Shown piece by piece: positions 33,636 through 42,534 of a stretch of DNA of 64,000 nucleotides. This stretch comes from Clostridia bacterium. Lineage in GTDB: Bacteria; Bacillota; Clostridia; Oscillospirales; CAG-272. Made by a program: the position numbers and the translations under genes. Numbering within the stretch: position 1 is the stretch's first letter; every line of letters starts with the position of its first letter. Below the pieces are notes generated by a model. It ran no database searches. It was not told the DNA's origin and saw only the letters and a program-made list of their open reading frames with translations. Location of the stretch: assembly GCA_017399105.1 (NCBI GenBank), contig JAFQEJ010000003.1, forward strand, positions 83,213-147,212, read 5' to 3'.

Positions 33636-35489
33636 ATGAAAAAACTGATATTTCTTTTGATCATCCTACTCCTCCTCACATCCTGCGGCGACGGCAAGCT
33701 TCCCGCCGAAACGAATACGGATGTGAATACCGCAGAAAATTCTGCTGCAGATGAATCGACTGCCCCCGCGCAGCCGATCACCGAAATGCTCCACGATCAT
33801 CCGGAGCCGCCGTCAAGTGTGGAGGAGCTTCGCATGTTTTACGAGGAAGCTGAGCGCTGTTATGCGCTCTTCACCGGCTTCGCTTCCCCCGAGATGGGAC
33901 GCGGCTCGGTTGAGGTGGAGGGCAATCCATACGCTCTCGTTGCCGAATTTGCCGATATGGATGCTCTGCGATCATACACAGCACAATTCTTCGATGCCGC
34001 CCTCACCGAAGAGCTGCTGGCAAAGGAAACCGCAACAGGTGCCCCTCTCTATATCGAGCGTGACGACTCCCTCTACCGCTTCGGCGGCTATGTGGGATTA
34101 TGGAGCTATGATACCGCCAAGGTCACAGACTTCGAGTTCCATGAAGAAAGCAGCACCCTCACCGTCACAGCCGAGGTCAACGAAAACGGTACTGTCAGCG
34201 TCGGCTCCTTTATCTATCATTTGACAGACGGAAATGAAGGCATGCGCTTCACAGACTTTGCCCTCATGAGCGAGCTGATCTGGAATTCCATGCTCGTCAT
34301 GCGTCCCGCCTACACCGAAGCCGGCATGATCGGACTTTTCACCGAGGCTCACGGCACACCCCTCTTCGCCCATAAAATTTTCACCTCGCGCATCTATATC
34401 TTCCCCCTGATCGAGGGCGACAGCTTCACCCTCTACTATGCAGAGGATTATGTCAGCGATACACCCACTACCTTCAAGAAGGCTGTCATCGATATCCCAG
34501 ATGAATATGATTATGATGCCATCACGCCGCTCACAGCAAGCGGAGGAGGAGGCAGCGGCGAGTGTATGCTCTATGTGCGGATCACCAAGGGGGAAGAAAA
34601 CCGTTATCTCGCCCTCTACGCAGATGCAGGCAGCGCTTATGACGATTCGGGCTCCTTCAACCGCCCCCTCACCTTCGGCTTTGCCTATGAAAGCAGTCTC
34701 CCAGAAGTGATCATGATCGGTCACACCCCCGACAAAAACGATGTAGGCGCAGGACTCTCCTTCTCCATCAGTTCAGCCAATCTGAATTCGCTGACCTCCA
34801 ATCTCACATCCCCTGCCCTTGCCGGCTGTCCCTTTGAAATCACCTTTGAAGATCTTCCCAATGTGAAAATCACAGGGCATCTCCACGAAAAAGACGGCAC
34901 TCCTCATGCCGACAGCATCACCGTGGGAGATCAGGCTCTCCTCTTCGATGAAGCGCCCGAGCCGCTCAGCGGCAACTTCTGGGTCAGTCTCTTCTATGCC
35001 GAGGGCGTCACCGTCTTTGACAAGCTCACCTATCATGTGGGCGACAGCTATCTCTTTACCGATGATGGCATCATCGAGTTTCACGAGAAGGACAACGAGA
35101 GCGACACCGCCCTCTCCTTCTTTGCCCGCCTCAATGGCGGCGTCCTCGATAGTATCGAGGATCCCAATGCCGTTTATGTTGCCGTTTATGTTGCCGGTTA
35201 TGACCTCTGCTATACCCTCTATGCCAAGAAATACAGCGGCCGCTTCTCCCAGACAGGCGAGATCGGTGTGCTCGAGGTCTGCACCGGTGAGGATGATTTC
35301 TGCTATGAGCTGGGTTCGGTCAATTTCGAGGGAGGCAGTCTCAGCTTCATCCCCGAGACCGTCTGCTCCATCGGTGCGCTCTATGACCTGGATGCCACCT
35401 TCGAGCGCGCACAGCGGCAGGGAATCTTCACCGAGTATGAAAGCCTTGAGGATCTTATCGAGCACAACAAATCAAAAGCAATCAACTGA
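33636..35489 (+). CDS. Lipoprotein of unknown function
   Basis: 617 residues. A signal peptide with lipobox LLTSC (Cys about 17) is followed by an Asn/Thr/Glu linker and a mainly beta-stranded body with several strand-turn repeats; no catalytic motif is recognisable. Within it 12 bp are tandemly duplicated at 35169-35192, giving AVYVAVYV. The stop codon lies 4 bp before repeat copy B, which fills the whole gap to the convergent XRE gene. I cannot name a family; a cell-surface role is inferred from the lipobox only. Confidence 0.78.
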   Translation: MKKLIFLLIILLLLTSCGDGKLPAETNTDVNTAENSAADESTAPAQPITEMLHDHPEPPSSVEELRMFYEEAERCYALFTGFASPEMGRGSVEVEGNPYALVAEFADMDALRSYTAQFFDAALTEELLAKETATGAPLYIERDDSLYRFGGYVGLWSYDTAKVTDFEFHEESSTLTVTAEVNENGTVSVGSFIYHLTDGNEGMRFTDFALMSELIWNSMLVMRPAYTEAGMIGLFTEAHGTPLFAHKIFTSRIYIFPLIEGDSFTLYYAEDYVSDTPTTFKKAVIDIPDEYDYDAITPLTASGGGGSGECMLYVRITKGEENRYLALYADAGSAYDDSGSFNRPLTFGFAYESSLPEVIMIGHTPDKNDVGAGLSFSISSANLNSLTSNLTSPALAGCPFEITFEDLPNVKITGHLHEKDGTPHADSITVGDQALLFDEAPEPLSGNFWVSLFYAEGVTVFDKLTYHVGDSYLFTDDGIIEFHEKDNESDTALSFFARLNGGVLDSIEDPNAVYVAVYVAGYDLCYTLYAKKYSGRFSQTGEIGVLEVCTGEDDFCYELGSVNFEGGSLSFIPETVCSIGALYDLDATFERAQRQGIFTEYESLEDLIEHNKSKAIN

Positions 35490-35493
35490 AAAA

Positions 35494-35653
35494 AGGGGGT
35501 GACGCATTTGCAATGCGTCACCCCCTGATATTGATTTTGCCGGTCAAAGACCGCCATTTCAGGGCATTTTATGCCCTGAAACCAATCAATATACGCCACA
35601 AAATCGAAAATTTTGTGGCTGGGCTGTTGCATTTTTTTCATTTGCAACAGCCC
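35494..35653 (-). repeat. Structured multi-hairpin repeat, copy B
   Basis: Same element as copy A, read on the minus strand: hairpin I 35653-35621 (11-bp stem GGGCTGTTGCA with a larger A-rich loop), hairpin II 35618-35596 (CCACAAAAT / ATTTTGTGG), outer stem ATATTGATT / AATCAATAT enclosing IIIa (TTTCAGGGCAT) and IIIb (CGGTC-TTT-GACCG), and hairpin IV 35525-35495 (a 14-bp stem GGGGGTGACGCATT). It fills the 170-bp gap between convergent genes, so its first and last hairpins may serve as terminators for both. Confidence 0.9.
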
Positions 35654-35659
35654 TACATA

Positions 35660-36427
35660 TCAAATTTCCCCATCGGGAATATGTCTGAACCACAGATTTC
35701 CCGGCACACCGTCACAGCCGCATCCCGCCGCCGTCGCGCCAAGGAGTGCCATATATACACCAACCACCCCTGCCGACTGCACATAGCCGCGCTTTCCCTT
35801 GCAGTCGAGATCAAAAGCGACCATATTCCGATGCATCAGCTCAAGGAGACTCCTATTCACGATCGCCTCCTCATATCCGGTGGCAGCGCAGATTTCTTCC
35901 ACCGTCACCGCTTCACAGGGCGATGTCAGCTTCAGAATCTCCAGTGCCCTCGCATCCGACAGCACCTTCATATAGTAAGCGAGATTCTCACAGCCACAGG
36001 AAAAAGCTCCCTCGCGGTAATCCTTCGCCGTAAAGGCAGCACCTCCTGATCCCGACTCCAACCAGACCCGAAGCGACTTCTCCGAAATCGAAACACAGCT
36101 TGTCCCGGGATGGCTCCCCGAATCGTTAAAAACCCGTGCCGATGCCTCAAGCAGCAGATCCGCGCGCCCCTTCTTTATGGCGAGCATCACAAAATCCCGC
36201 AGGATGCGCTCCTCCCTCTGCTCATCCGACACACCGAGCAGCTCTTCCATCGAAATGCCGAGAACACCGCCCAGAGCAGGCAGCATCAGAATATCGGGCA
36301 GACTGTCACCGCACTCCCATTTGGAAACAGCCTGTCCGCTCACGCATAACTTCTCGCCCAGCTGTTCCTGTGTCATCCTCAATGCCTTCCTGCGGCATGC
36401 GATCATTTTGCTGATATGTTCCTTCAT
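35660..36427 (-). CDS. XRE-family transcriptional regulator with C-terminal domain
   Basis: 255 residues. Residues 8-62 are the helix-turn-helix (TQEQLGEKLCVSGQAVSKWECGDSLPD). The C-terminal part has a Ser/Gly-rich segment, then a winged-helix-like region (VTVEEICAATGYEEAIVNRSLLELMHRNMV) and a hydrophobic Gly/Ala stretch (VGVYMALLGATAAGCGC). Architecture parallels the protein at 845-1621. It ends 6 bp from repeat copy B. Ligand and targets unknown. Confidence 0.85.
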   Translation of the reverse strand: MKEHISKMIACRRKALRMTQEQLGEKLCVSGQAVSKWECGDSLPDILMLPALGGVLGISMEELLGVSDEQREERILRDFVMLAIKKGRADLLLEASARVFNDSGSHPGTSCVSISEKSLRVWLESGSGGAAFTAKDYREGAFSCGCENLAYYMKVLSDARALEILKLTSPCEAVTVEEICAATGYEEAIVNRSLLELMHRNMVAFDLDCKGKRGYVQSAGVVGVYMALLGATAAGCGCDGVPGNLWFRHIPDGEI

Positions 36428-36620
36428 TGTGATTTGATCCTTTCATTTTGATGGAAGCTTCCTGACATTATGATAGCACATCGCCGCCAATTTGACAAGC
36501 GAAGCCTTCTCGCCCCCTCTCAACCAACGGTTGGGAAGGTGGTGTGGTGTGACCTCTCTCTTTACACCGCGTAATTTTCATGATATAATGATCCTAATTA
36601 TAATCGAAAGGGGCAGACTC

Positions 36621-37145
36621 ATGACACGATGTTTCTTTGAAATTCCCAATCCAAGCGAAACGTTTGAAGCAGGTATCTCACTCTCGGATATCGGCAGCAG
36701 CTTTCGCGGCGAAGTTGTGACAAAGGAGCGATACCTTGCCTATGAAAATGCTTTCATCGACCTGATCACAGCCTTCATGCAGCTCTGTTCGGCAAAGGAA
36801 ACAATATTATACGATCTTGAAAAGCACTTCTCCACGAACTCTCCTCACATTACAGGACTTGCAGCCGCGCATCCCGATATCTTCCCGAACAGCATCCTTG
36901 ACCTGCACCGCCGCTCCACCGAGGGAATGCACCTCAACGCTGCAGAAAGCACCGATATGGCTCGTCTGATTCTGCGTGAGCTTCTCTGGTGCCGTCTCAT
37001 CTCCCGCGAAACGCATTTTGCGATTTCTTTCGAATTCGATTTCCGCATGAACATCCTCAGCGAAGCCTCCGAGGACGATCTGCAGACCATTGTGAAACAG
37101 GCAAATAACCACGGAATTGAAACATTGATCCAAGTCTGCCCTTAA
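36621..37145 (+). CDS. Hypothetical protein
   Basis: 174 residues from the ATG at 36621, preceded by GAAAGGGG; the longer frame from 36492 has no RBS. A soluble, mixed alpha/beta sequence with SLSDIGSSFRGEVVTKERYLAYENAFIDLI near the N terminus and FEFDFRMNILSEASEDDLQTIV near the end. No signal peptide, membrane segment or known motif. A good terminator follows at 37152. Confidence 0.7.
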   Translation: MTRCFFEIPNPSETFEAGISLSDIGSSFRGEVVTKERYLAYENAFIDLITAFMQLCSAKETILYDLEKHFSTNSPHITGLAAAHPDIFPNSILDLHRRSTEGMHLNAAESTDMARLILRELLWCRLISRETHFAISFEFDFRMNILSEASEDDLQTIVKQANNHGIETLIQVCP

Positions 37146-37151
37146 AAGTTC

Positions 37152-37181
37152 AAGGTGCTGTTGCAAATGAGACAGCACCTT
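37152..37181 (+). terminator. Intrinsic terminator resembling hairpin I of the structured repeat
   Basis: AAGGTGCTGT and ACAGCACCTT form the stem, with TTGCAAATGAG in the loop, followed by TTTCTC and a later T run. The stem-loop shares GCTGTTGCAAATG with hairpin I of the repeat family. Confidence 0.78.
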
Positions 37182-37186
37182 TTCTC

Positions 37187-38632
37187 TTATTTTTTTCTCT
37201 TCACAAGGGCAATCCCCGCGCCGGCGCCCACAATAATCACCGCCGCGACAATGATCATCGGAAGCACGCCTCCAATTCCGCCCGCAGCCAATGTTGCCGT
37301 TGGACCGTCGCTGCTGCCGACGATGTCGCTCACCTGAGTCTCGGAGAGGGTGGTTTCGGTCTCTTCAGCCTTCTCGCGCTCCGCCTTCATCGCCGCCTTG
37401 GCAGCCTTCAGATCGGCAGTTTTTGCCACATAGAAGTTGTCATAATTGATGACATAATTCTCCTCTTCATCGGCCCCTGTACCCGCGATGAAAAACATAA
37501 GCTGAGTCAGCTCCAAATCGTTTGTAAAGACATCCTTATACGCTGCACCAATGTTCACATTCATCTCATTAAAAGGGATCTGAAAGTGATTCCATCCCTT
37601 TTTCAGATAGGTGTAGCGCATCTCCTCATCAACAACATTCGAGGTCATGATATTATAATTCATCGAATAATGAGCAGCCTGAGCATTGTGCTCCAGTCGG
37701 ATCTGCCAGTCGGTCCCCAAAAGCGCAGGATCGCTGATGTACATGTCGAAGCAGATCGAATCCTCATCATAATTAATCGGAACATTGTCAACAGCAATGC
37801 AGACGCGGTGATCCACATTCTCCTTGTGTCCGGTGATACGAACCGAGGAGGAGCCCTGGGTCTTGTTCTCAAGGTCGAAGCAGGAGCCGTACCACTCGGT
37901 GAGAATCACGCCGTCCAGCGCATCATAGTCACAGGTGGAGAGCCATCTTCCGCCGTAGGGTGCCTCGGGCTCGGTATAGTTCGGATTGTCATAGGTGCAG
38001 AGCCTCATGTCATCAAAGCGAAGCTCCAGTCCCTCATAAGCAATGCACCACACCCTAAGGCTGGTAAGATTGCTGTAGTCGATATCATCCAGGCTGTCAT
38101 ATGCTACATTATGGCAGTCAAAGGACAGCTCCATCTCATGCCAGCCGCTGCCATAGAAGGTGTGCTGCCAGGTATGACCGAGCCCACCTTTCTTACTTGC
38201 AAGGGTAATATAGAGGGTACCGCTTCCTGTCTGAGGTGTAGCATAAACCGCGTCATGGTCACAGCCGATAAGGTCCACATCGTTCACATAGACCCGAAGC
38301 TTCACCGTCTGACGGAGCTTATCAGTCACACTCAGCTTAAAGCTGTCGGTATCGGTGCTGATAATCTGCCATTGCGGGCGATCTTTGGTGGCTGTAAAGC
38401 CAATAGCGCCGTCCTTGATCCCCTCTGCAGCGTCAGCTCGGGAGAAGTCATCGGCATCATCAAAGGTAAGCAGCGTCTCCTCGGTGCAGGTAAGATTTTC
38501 ATCAAGATAATAGGAGTAGGAAGATTTGTCATATTCGTCCAGTCCGCGCAGTCGTATATTTTCGGCATTGACCGATGAAACAAGTGTGATCAGAGTGAGC
38601 ACAGATGCCGCGATTCTTTTAAAAAATTTCAT
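37187..38632 (-). CDS. Secreted, C-terminally anchored beta-sandwich protein
   Basis: 481 residues. A signal peptide (MKFFKRIAASVLTLITLVSSVNA) and a C-terminal membrane helix followed by KRKK (PMIIVAAVIIVGAGAGIALVKRKK) frame the protein. No LPxTG is seen, so it is a simple membrane anchor. Two homologous carbohydrate-binding-like beta-sandwich units are suggested by repeated patterns: GSGWHEMELSFD ... LELRFDDMRL and KGWNHFQIPFNEMN ... VINYDNFYVA. A charged linker (KAAKAAMKAEREKAEETETT) precedes the anchor. Its upstream neighbour is a signal-less paralogue. Confidence 0.82.
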   Translation of the reverse strand: MKFFKRIAASVLTLITLVSSVNAENIRLRGLDEYDKSSYSYYLDENLTCTEETLLTFDDADDFSRADAAEGIKDGAIGFTATKDRPQWQIISTDTDSFKLSVTDKLRQTVKLRVYVNDVDLIGCDHDAVYATPQTGSGTLYITLASKKGGLGHTWQHTFYGSGWHEMELSFDCHNVAYDSLDDIDYSNLTSLRVWCIAYEGLELRFDDMRLCTYDNPNYTEPEAPYGGRWLSTCDYDALDGVILTEWYGSCFDLENKTQGSSSVRITGHKENVDHRVCIAVDNVPINYDEDSICFDMYISDPALLGTDWQIRLEHNAQAAHYSMNYNIMTSNVVDEEMRYTYLKKGWNHFQIPFNEMNVNIGAAYKDVFTNDLELTQLMFFIAGTGADEEENYVINYDNFYVAKTADLKAAKAAMKAEREKAEETETTLSETQVSDIVGSSDGPTATLAAGGIGGVLPMIIVAAVIIVGAGAGIALVKRKK

Positions 38633-38641
38633 TATATCTCC

Positions 38642-39763
38642 TTAATTTAGTTCCTTTCTCGCCTTTTCAATGTCGGCTTTCTTTGCCACGTAGATATTAT
38701 CGTATTTGATAATGTAATTTTCCTCTTCACTTTCGCCCGTTCCCGCAATGAAAAGAACCAGCAGCGTGATCACGAGATCCTTGGTGAACACATCCTTGTA
38801 GGCTTCGCCGATGCGGACATTCATGCTGCTGAAGGGAATCACAAAATGATTCCAGCCTGCCTTCAGCTCCGCAGGATTGAGCTTTTCATCCACCAGACCC
38901 TCGGTCATGATGGCGTAATTCATGCTGTAGTGCGCTGCCTGGGCGTTGTGCTCGATGCGAATCTGCCAATCACATCCCAAAAGTTCAGGATCGTTTATAT
39001 ACATATCCATGCAGAAGCAGTCCTCTTCATAGGAAACCGGCACATTATCGATGCCGATACAGACCCGGTGATCCACATTTTCCTTATGTCCGGTGATGCG
39101 TACCGAAGAGGAGCCCTGCTGTTTGTCCTCGGTATCGAAGCAGGAACCATACCACTCGGTAAGAATCACCCCGTCAAGGGCATCCCAGTCGCAGGTGGAG
39201 AACCATCTTCCGCCATAGGGAGCCTGCGGCTTCACATAACCGGGATTATCATAGGTGCAGATGCGCATATCGGCAAGTCTGACCTCAAGCCCCTCATAGC
39301 CGAAGCACCAGATATTGAGGCTGGTCAGATCGCCGTAGGGTATCTTGCAGAGATTGGGATAAGCCACATTATGGCAGGCGAAAGAAATCTCCATCTCATG
39401 CCAGCCGCTTCCCTGGAAGGTATGCTGAAGGGTATGACCGATACCGCCCTGCTCTCCCGCGAAGGTAATCCAGAGGGTACCGCTGTTCTTCTGAGGATTC
39501 TTATAGACAAAATCATGGTCACAGGCAATGAGATCGATGTCATTGATATAGACCCAAAGCTTCACCGTCTGACGAAGCAGATCGGTTACCGAAATATGAA
39601 AGCTTCCTGTCGGTGTGTCGATGATCTGCCAGCGCTCGGTCTTTCCGTCGCAGATATAGCTCTTCTCGCGGTCAAATGCCATCATCGGCTGCTCGCTGCA
39701 GGTGAGCTTTTCCCCGAGATAACGGGAATAGGATGATTTATCGAATTTGTCAAGCTGATACAT
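38642..39763 (-). CDS. Non-secreted paralogue of the beta-sandwich protein
   Basis: 373 residues, similar along its whole length to residues about 35-410 of the product of 37187-38632 (shared WQII, QTVKLxVYxNDxDLI, GxGHTxQHTF, GSGWHEME, YGGRWxSTCDxDALDGVILTEWYGSCF, SSSVRITGHKENVDHRV). It lacks both the signal peptide and the membrane anchor. The ATG at 39763 lies 2 bp after the stop of a GH38 remnant and is preceded by AAAGGAAAAAAATAACC. It ends 9 bp before the secreted paralogue. Enzymatic residues are not recognisable; sugar binding is an inference from the fold. Confidence 0.82.
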   Translation of the reverse strand: MYQLDKFDKSSYSRYLGEKLTCSEQPMMAFDREKSYICDGKTERWQIIDTPTGSFHISVTDLLRQTVKLWVYINDIDLIACDHDFVYKNPQKNSGTLWITFAGEQGGIGHTLQHTFQGSGWHEMEISFACHNVAYPNLCKIPYGDLTSLNIWCFGYEGLEVRLADMRICTYDNPGYVKPQAPYGGRWFSTCDWDALDGVILTEWYGSCFDTEDKQQGSSSVRITGHKENVDHRVCIGIDNVPVSYEEDCFCMDMYINDPELLGCDWQIRIEHNAQAAHYSMNYAIMTEGLVDEKLNPAELKAGWNHFVIPFSSMNVRIGEAYKDVFTKDLVITLLVLFIAGTGESEEENYIIKYDNIYVAKKADIEKARKELN

Positions 39764-39765
39764 GG

Positions 39766-39972
39766 TTATTTTTTTCCTTTCAACAGTTCCCCGCTCACAC
39801 GCAGGGTTTTGATGCCGTAAGGCTTCACTTCTGTTTTTGATCCGATCTCGCCGGTCTTCTCCTCCAAAACCGAGCAAAGCGCCGCTTCTCCCTCAAATTC
39901 GAGGGGAGCTGCCTCGGAGATTCAGAGATAACGGCAGATAAAGCCATCTCCGTCCTCGGCACATATTTTTAT
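39766..39972 (-). pseudogene. Remnant of a GH38 alpha-mannosidase C terminus
   Basis: The minus frame ending in TAA at 39766-39768 translates to SIKICAEDGDGFICRYL, an internal TGA at 39922-39924, then ISEAAPLEFEGEAALCSVLEE and GSKTEVKPYGIKTLRVSGELL. The A-E-D-G-D-G-x-I-x-R and K-P-x-x-I-K-T-L-R motifs are those of the C-terminal beta-domain of GH38 mannosidases. The rest of the gene (about 900 codons) is missing; AT-rich sequence takes over at about 39965. The tail abuts the next ATG, so it may once have been translationally coupled to it. Confidence 0.8.
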
Positions 39973-40122
39973 TGATACAAGTATATCACACTTTTTCCCT
40001 TCATGCAAGTAAAATGTATGATTTACCGCGGCAGGCGCGGTTAAATTTGTTATATATTCATCTTTTCACCGACCGTTTTTTGTGATATACTGTTAAGGTA
40101 ATCTTTTTTCAGGAGTGTCACA

Positions 40123-40836
40123 ATGAAATCCAAATATATCAAAGGTTTCAGGGACGGCATCCCCATCGGTCTCGGATACCTCTCGGTTTCCTTCGCCTTC
40201 GGCATCACCGCCGTCAGCCTGGGCGTCCCCCCTCTCATCGCGCTGATGATCTCGATGACCAATGTCACCTCGGCAGGCCAGCTTGCAGGACTCACCATCA
40301 TGACGGGCGGCGGCTCGGTGGCTGAGCTGATCCTCTCCCAGATCATCATTAATCTGCGTTATGCCCTCATGTCGGTATCTCTCTCCCAAAAGCTGTCGAA
40401 GAATGTCACCCTCGCCGACCGCTTTGCCATCGCCTTCTGCAATACCGACGAGGTCTTCGCCGTGGCATCGGGCCAGAAGGGTGAAGTGGGACGCGCCTAC
40501 ATGTACGGCCTGATCACCGCCCCCTACTTCGGCTGGGCGGCAGGTACGCTTCTCGGCTCGGTGGCATCGGGCATTCTCCCCGCCTCTGTGATGAGCGCTC
40601 TCGGCATCGCCATCTACGGCATGTTCGTCGCCATCATCATCCCTCCCGCCAAAGCCTCGCGCACGGTTGCCATCGTCTGCATCACCGCCGCCGCACTCTC
40701 CTGCGCCTTCTATTATCTCCCTGTCCTGAATAGGCTCTCATCCGGCTTTGCCATCATCCTCTGTGCGGTAGCGGCAGCAGTGCTGGGTGCCATCCTTTCC
40801 CCCGTGAAGGAAGAAGAGGAGGCAGAGCATGAATAA
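40123..40836 (+). CDS. azlC: AzlC-family branched-chain amino acid exporter, large subunit
   Basis: 237 residues with about eight hydrophobic segments. Family signatures: GIPIGLGYLSVSFAFGITA, TNVTSAGQLAGLTIM, NLRYALMSVSLSQKL and CNTDEVFAVAS. With AzlD it exports branched-chain amino acids or analogues. The ATG follows AGGAG; the stop overlaps the azlD start by 8 bp. The sequence between 39973 and 40122 upstream is AT-rich and holds a TATACT box near 40085. Confidence 0.95.
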   Translation: MKSKYIKGFRDGIPIGLGYLSVSFAFGITAVSLGVPPLIALMISMTNVTSAGQLAGLTIMTGGGSVAELILSQIIINLRYALMSVSLSQKLSKNVTLADRFAIAFCNTDEVFAVASGQKGEVGRAYMYGLITAPYFGWAAGTLLGSVASGILPASVMSALGIAIYGMFVAIIIPPAKASRTVAIVCITAAALSCAFYYLPVLNRLSSGFAIILCAVAAAVLGAILSPVKEEEEAEHE

Positions 40837-41146
40837 TTCCCACTACATCCTCTATACCCTCGTCATGGCTGCGGTTACCTATCTCATCCGCATGCTCCCC
40901 CTGGTCTTCATCCGCCGTAAGATCGAATCCCGCTTCCTGCGCTCCTTCCTCTACTATATTCCCTACGCAGTCCTCGGCGCCATGACCTTCCCCGCCATCT
41001 TCTATTCCACCTCGGGTATGATCTCAGCGGCTGTGGGATGCGCCGTTGCCGTCATCCTCGCATGGTTTGGCAGAGGGCTCATGACGGTGGCAACCTCGGC
41101 ATGCGCCGCTGTCTTTATTGTCGAAGCCATACTCACATTGCTGTAA
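40829..41146 (+). CDS. azlD: AzlD-family branched-chain amino acid exporter, small subunit
   Basis: 105 residues, four hydrophobic segments, with the AzlD signature YLIRMLPLVFIRRKI and FLYYIPYAVLGAMTFPAIFY. Overlaps azlC by 8 bp (start at 40829), the usual coupled arrangement. Confidence 0.94.
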   Translation: MNNSHYILYTLVMAAVTYLIRMLPLVFIRRKIESRFLRSFLYYIPYAVLGAMTFPAIFYSTSGMISAAVGCAVAVILAWFGRGLMTVATSACAAVFIVEAILTLL

Positions 41147-41164
41147 ATATCGGAGGTAACCCCC

Positions 41165-41644
41165 ATGTCCATTCAAGCAGTACGCACCTATTTTGAACAG
41201 TTCGGCATCGCCGATCAGATTCTCGAATTTGAAGTCTCCTCCGCCACGGTTGAGCTTGCCGCGGCAGCTCTTGACTGCGAGCCTGCGCTCATCGCCAAAT
41301 CGCTGACCTTCTCGACCGCTGACGGTCCGGTTATGATTGTCGCCGCAGGAGATGCCAAGGTTGACAATGCCAAATACAAGGCACACTTCGGCGAAAAGGC
41401 AAAAATGCTCAAGGGCGACGAGGTGGAAGTCCTCATCGGACATGCCATCGGTGGTGTCTGCCCCTTCGGCGTCAAGGAGGGCGTCAGAGTCTGGCTTGAC
41501 GAATCGCTGCGCCGCTTTGAGCATATCTATCCCGCCTGCGGTTCCTCCAACAGCGCCATCAAGCTGACCCCCGACCAGCTCATGACCTACTCCCGCGCCC
41601 TTGGCTGGTGCGATGTAACCAAGCTTCCCGAGGTGCAGGCATGA
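41165..41644 (+). CDS. YbaK/EbsC-family aminoacyl-tRNA deacylase
   Basis: 159 residues of the YbaK/ProRS-editing fold: IAKSLTF, VAAGDAKVDNAKYKAHFG, the GHAIGGVCPFGVKEGVRVWLDESL block, and YPACGSSNSAIKLTPDQL. Members hydrolyse mischarged tRNA such as Cys-tRNA-Pro. It starts 18 bp after azlD and overlaps the EamA gene by 4 bp (ATGA), so it is in the same operon. Confidence 0.92.
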   Translation: MSIQAVRTYFEQFGIADQILEFEVSSATVELAAAALDCEPALIAKSLTFSTADGPVMIVAAGDAKVDNAKYKAHFGEKAKMLKGDEVEVLIGHAIGGVCPFGVKEGVRVWLDESLRRFEHIYPACGSSNSAIKLTPDQLMTYSRALGWCDVTKLPEVQA

Positions 41645-42534
41645 AAATCTCCCCCAAGCTCGCCCGCGCCATGCTCTTCGGAGCGGCACTGATCTGGGGC
41701 TCCTCCTTCTTCGTCATGAAGAACACCCTCGATGCCGTCCCGCCGAATCTGCTCCTCGCTATCCGCTTCACTGCGGCAGGCATCCTCATGTCGGCAATCT
41801 TCTTTCCCAAGCTGAAAAAGCTCAACCGCACCTATCTCTGGCAGGGAGCCATCATCGGTGCCCTCTATTACACCGCTTACTGCACCCAGACCATCGGTCT
41901 CAACAACACCACTCCCGGCAAAAATGCCTTTCTCACCGCCATCTACTGTGTGCTTGTCCCCTTTCTCTTTTGGTTTGTGTCGAAAAAGCGCCCCGATCTG
42001 TGGAATCTTGCCGCCGCCTTTATCTGCATCGTCGGCATCGGATTTGTCTCGCTGGACGGCAACTTCAGAATCGGCTTCGGTGATGCCATGACTCTGGTGG
42101 GAGGCTTCTTCTATGCCGCGCATATGGTCGCTGTCGCTCTCTTCACCAAGGATCGGGATGCCATCCTCGTCACGATTCTCCAGTTCTACTACTGCGCCCT
42201 CTTTTCCTGGATTGCACACCTTCTCTTCGAGGATACCCCCACATCCATCGGCAGCGATGCCATCCTCGCCCTTGCTTTCCTCGCGGTCTGCTGTACCGCC
42301 ATCGCCATGCTCTTCCAGAACGTGGGTCAGAAGTACACCCCGCCCGCTCCCGCCGCCATCATTCTCAGTCTGGAGTCTGTCTTCGGTGTTTTCTTCTCTG
42401 TCATCGCCTACAACGAACAGCTCACAGTCCGCCTGATCCTCGGCTTCGCTCTCATCTTCGTTGCCGTGATCATATCCGAGACAAAGCTCAGCTTTATCAC
42501 CGAGCGATTTTCCCCGCAGAAAAATCCCCAATAA
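41641..42534 (+). CDS. EamA-family drug/metabolite transporter
   Basis: 297 residues, ten predicted helices in two EamA repeats (LIWGSSFFVMKNTLDAVPPNLLLAIRF; VSLDGNFRIGFGDAMTLVGGFFYAAHMV; AAIILSLESVFGVFFSVIAYNEQL). The start at 41641 (ATGA overlap with the YbaK gene) is preferred to the in-frame start at 41608 within that gene. Probably an amino-acid or metabolite exporter, consistent with the AzlCD neighbours. A GC-rich inverted repeat (CCGCC ... GGCGG) at about 42543-42576 followed by CTTGATCTTTT may terminate the operon. Confidence 0.92.
   Translation: MKISPKLARAMLFGAALIWGSSFFVMKNTLDAVPPNLLLAIRFTAAGILMSAIFFPKLKKLNRTYLWQGAIIGALYYTAYCTQTIGLNNTTPGKNAFLTAIYCVLVPFLFWFVSKKRPDLWNLAAAFICIVGIGFVSLDGNFRIGFGDAMTLVGGFFYAAHMVAVALFTKDRDAILVTILQFYYCALFSWIAHLLFEDTPTSIGSDAILALAFLAVCCTAIAMLFQNVGQKYTPPAPAAIILSLESVFGVFFSVIAYNEQLTVRLILGFALIFVAVIISETKLSFITERFSPQKNPQ

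Noticed and set aside
35381..35647. Open frame of 88 codons through repeat copy B
   Set aside because: Different frame from that in copy A, no RBS, overlaps the lipoprotein gene end.
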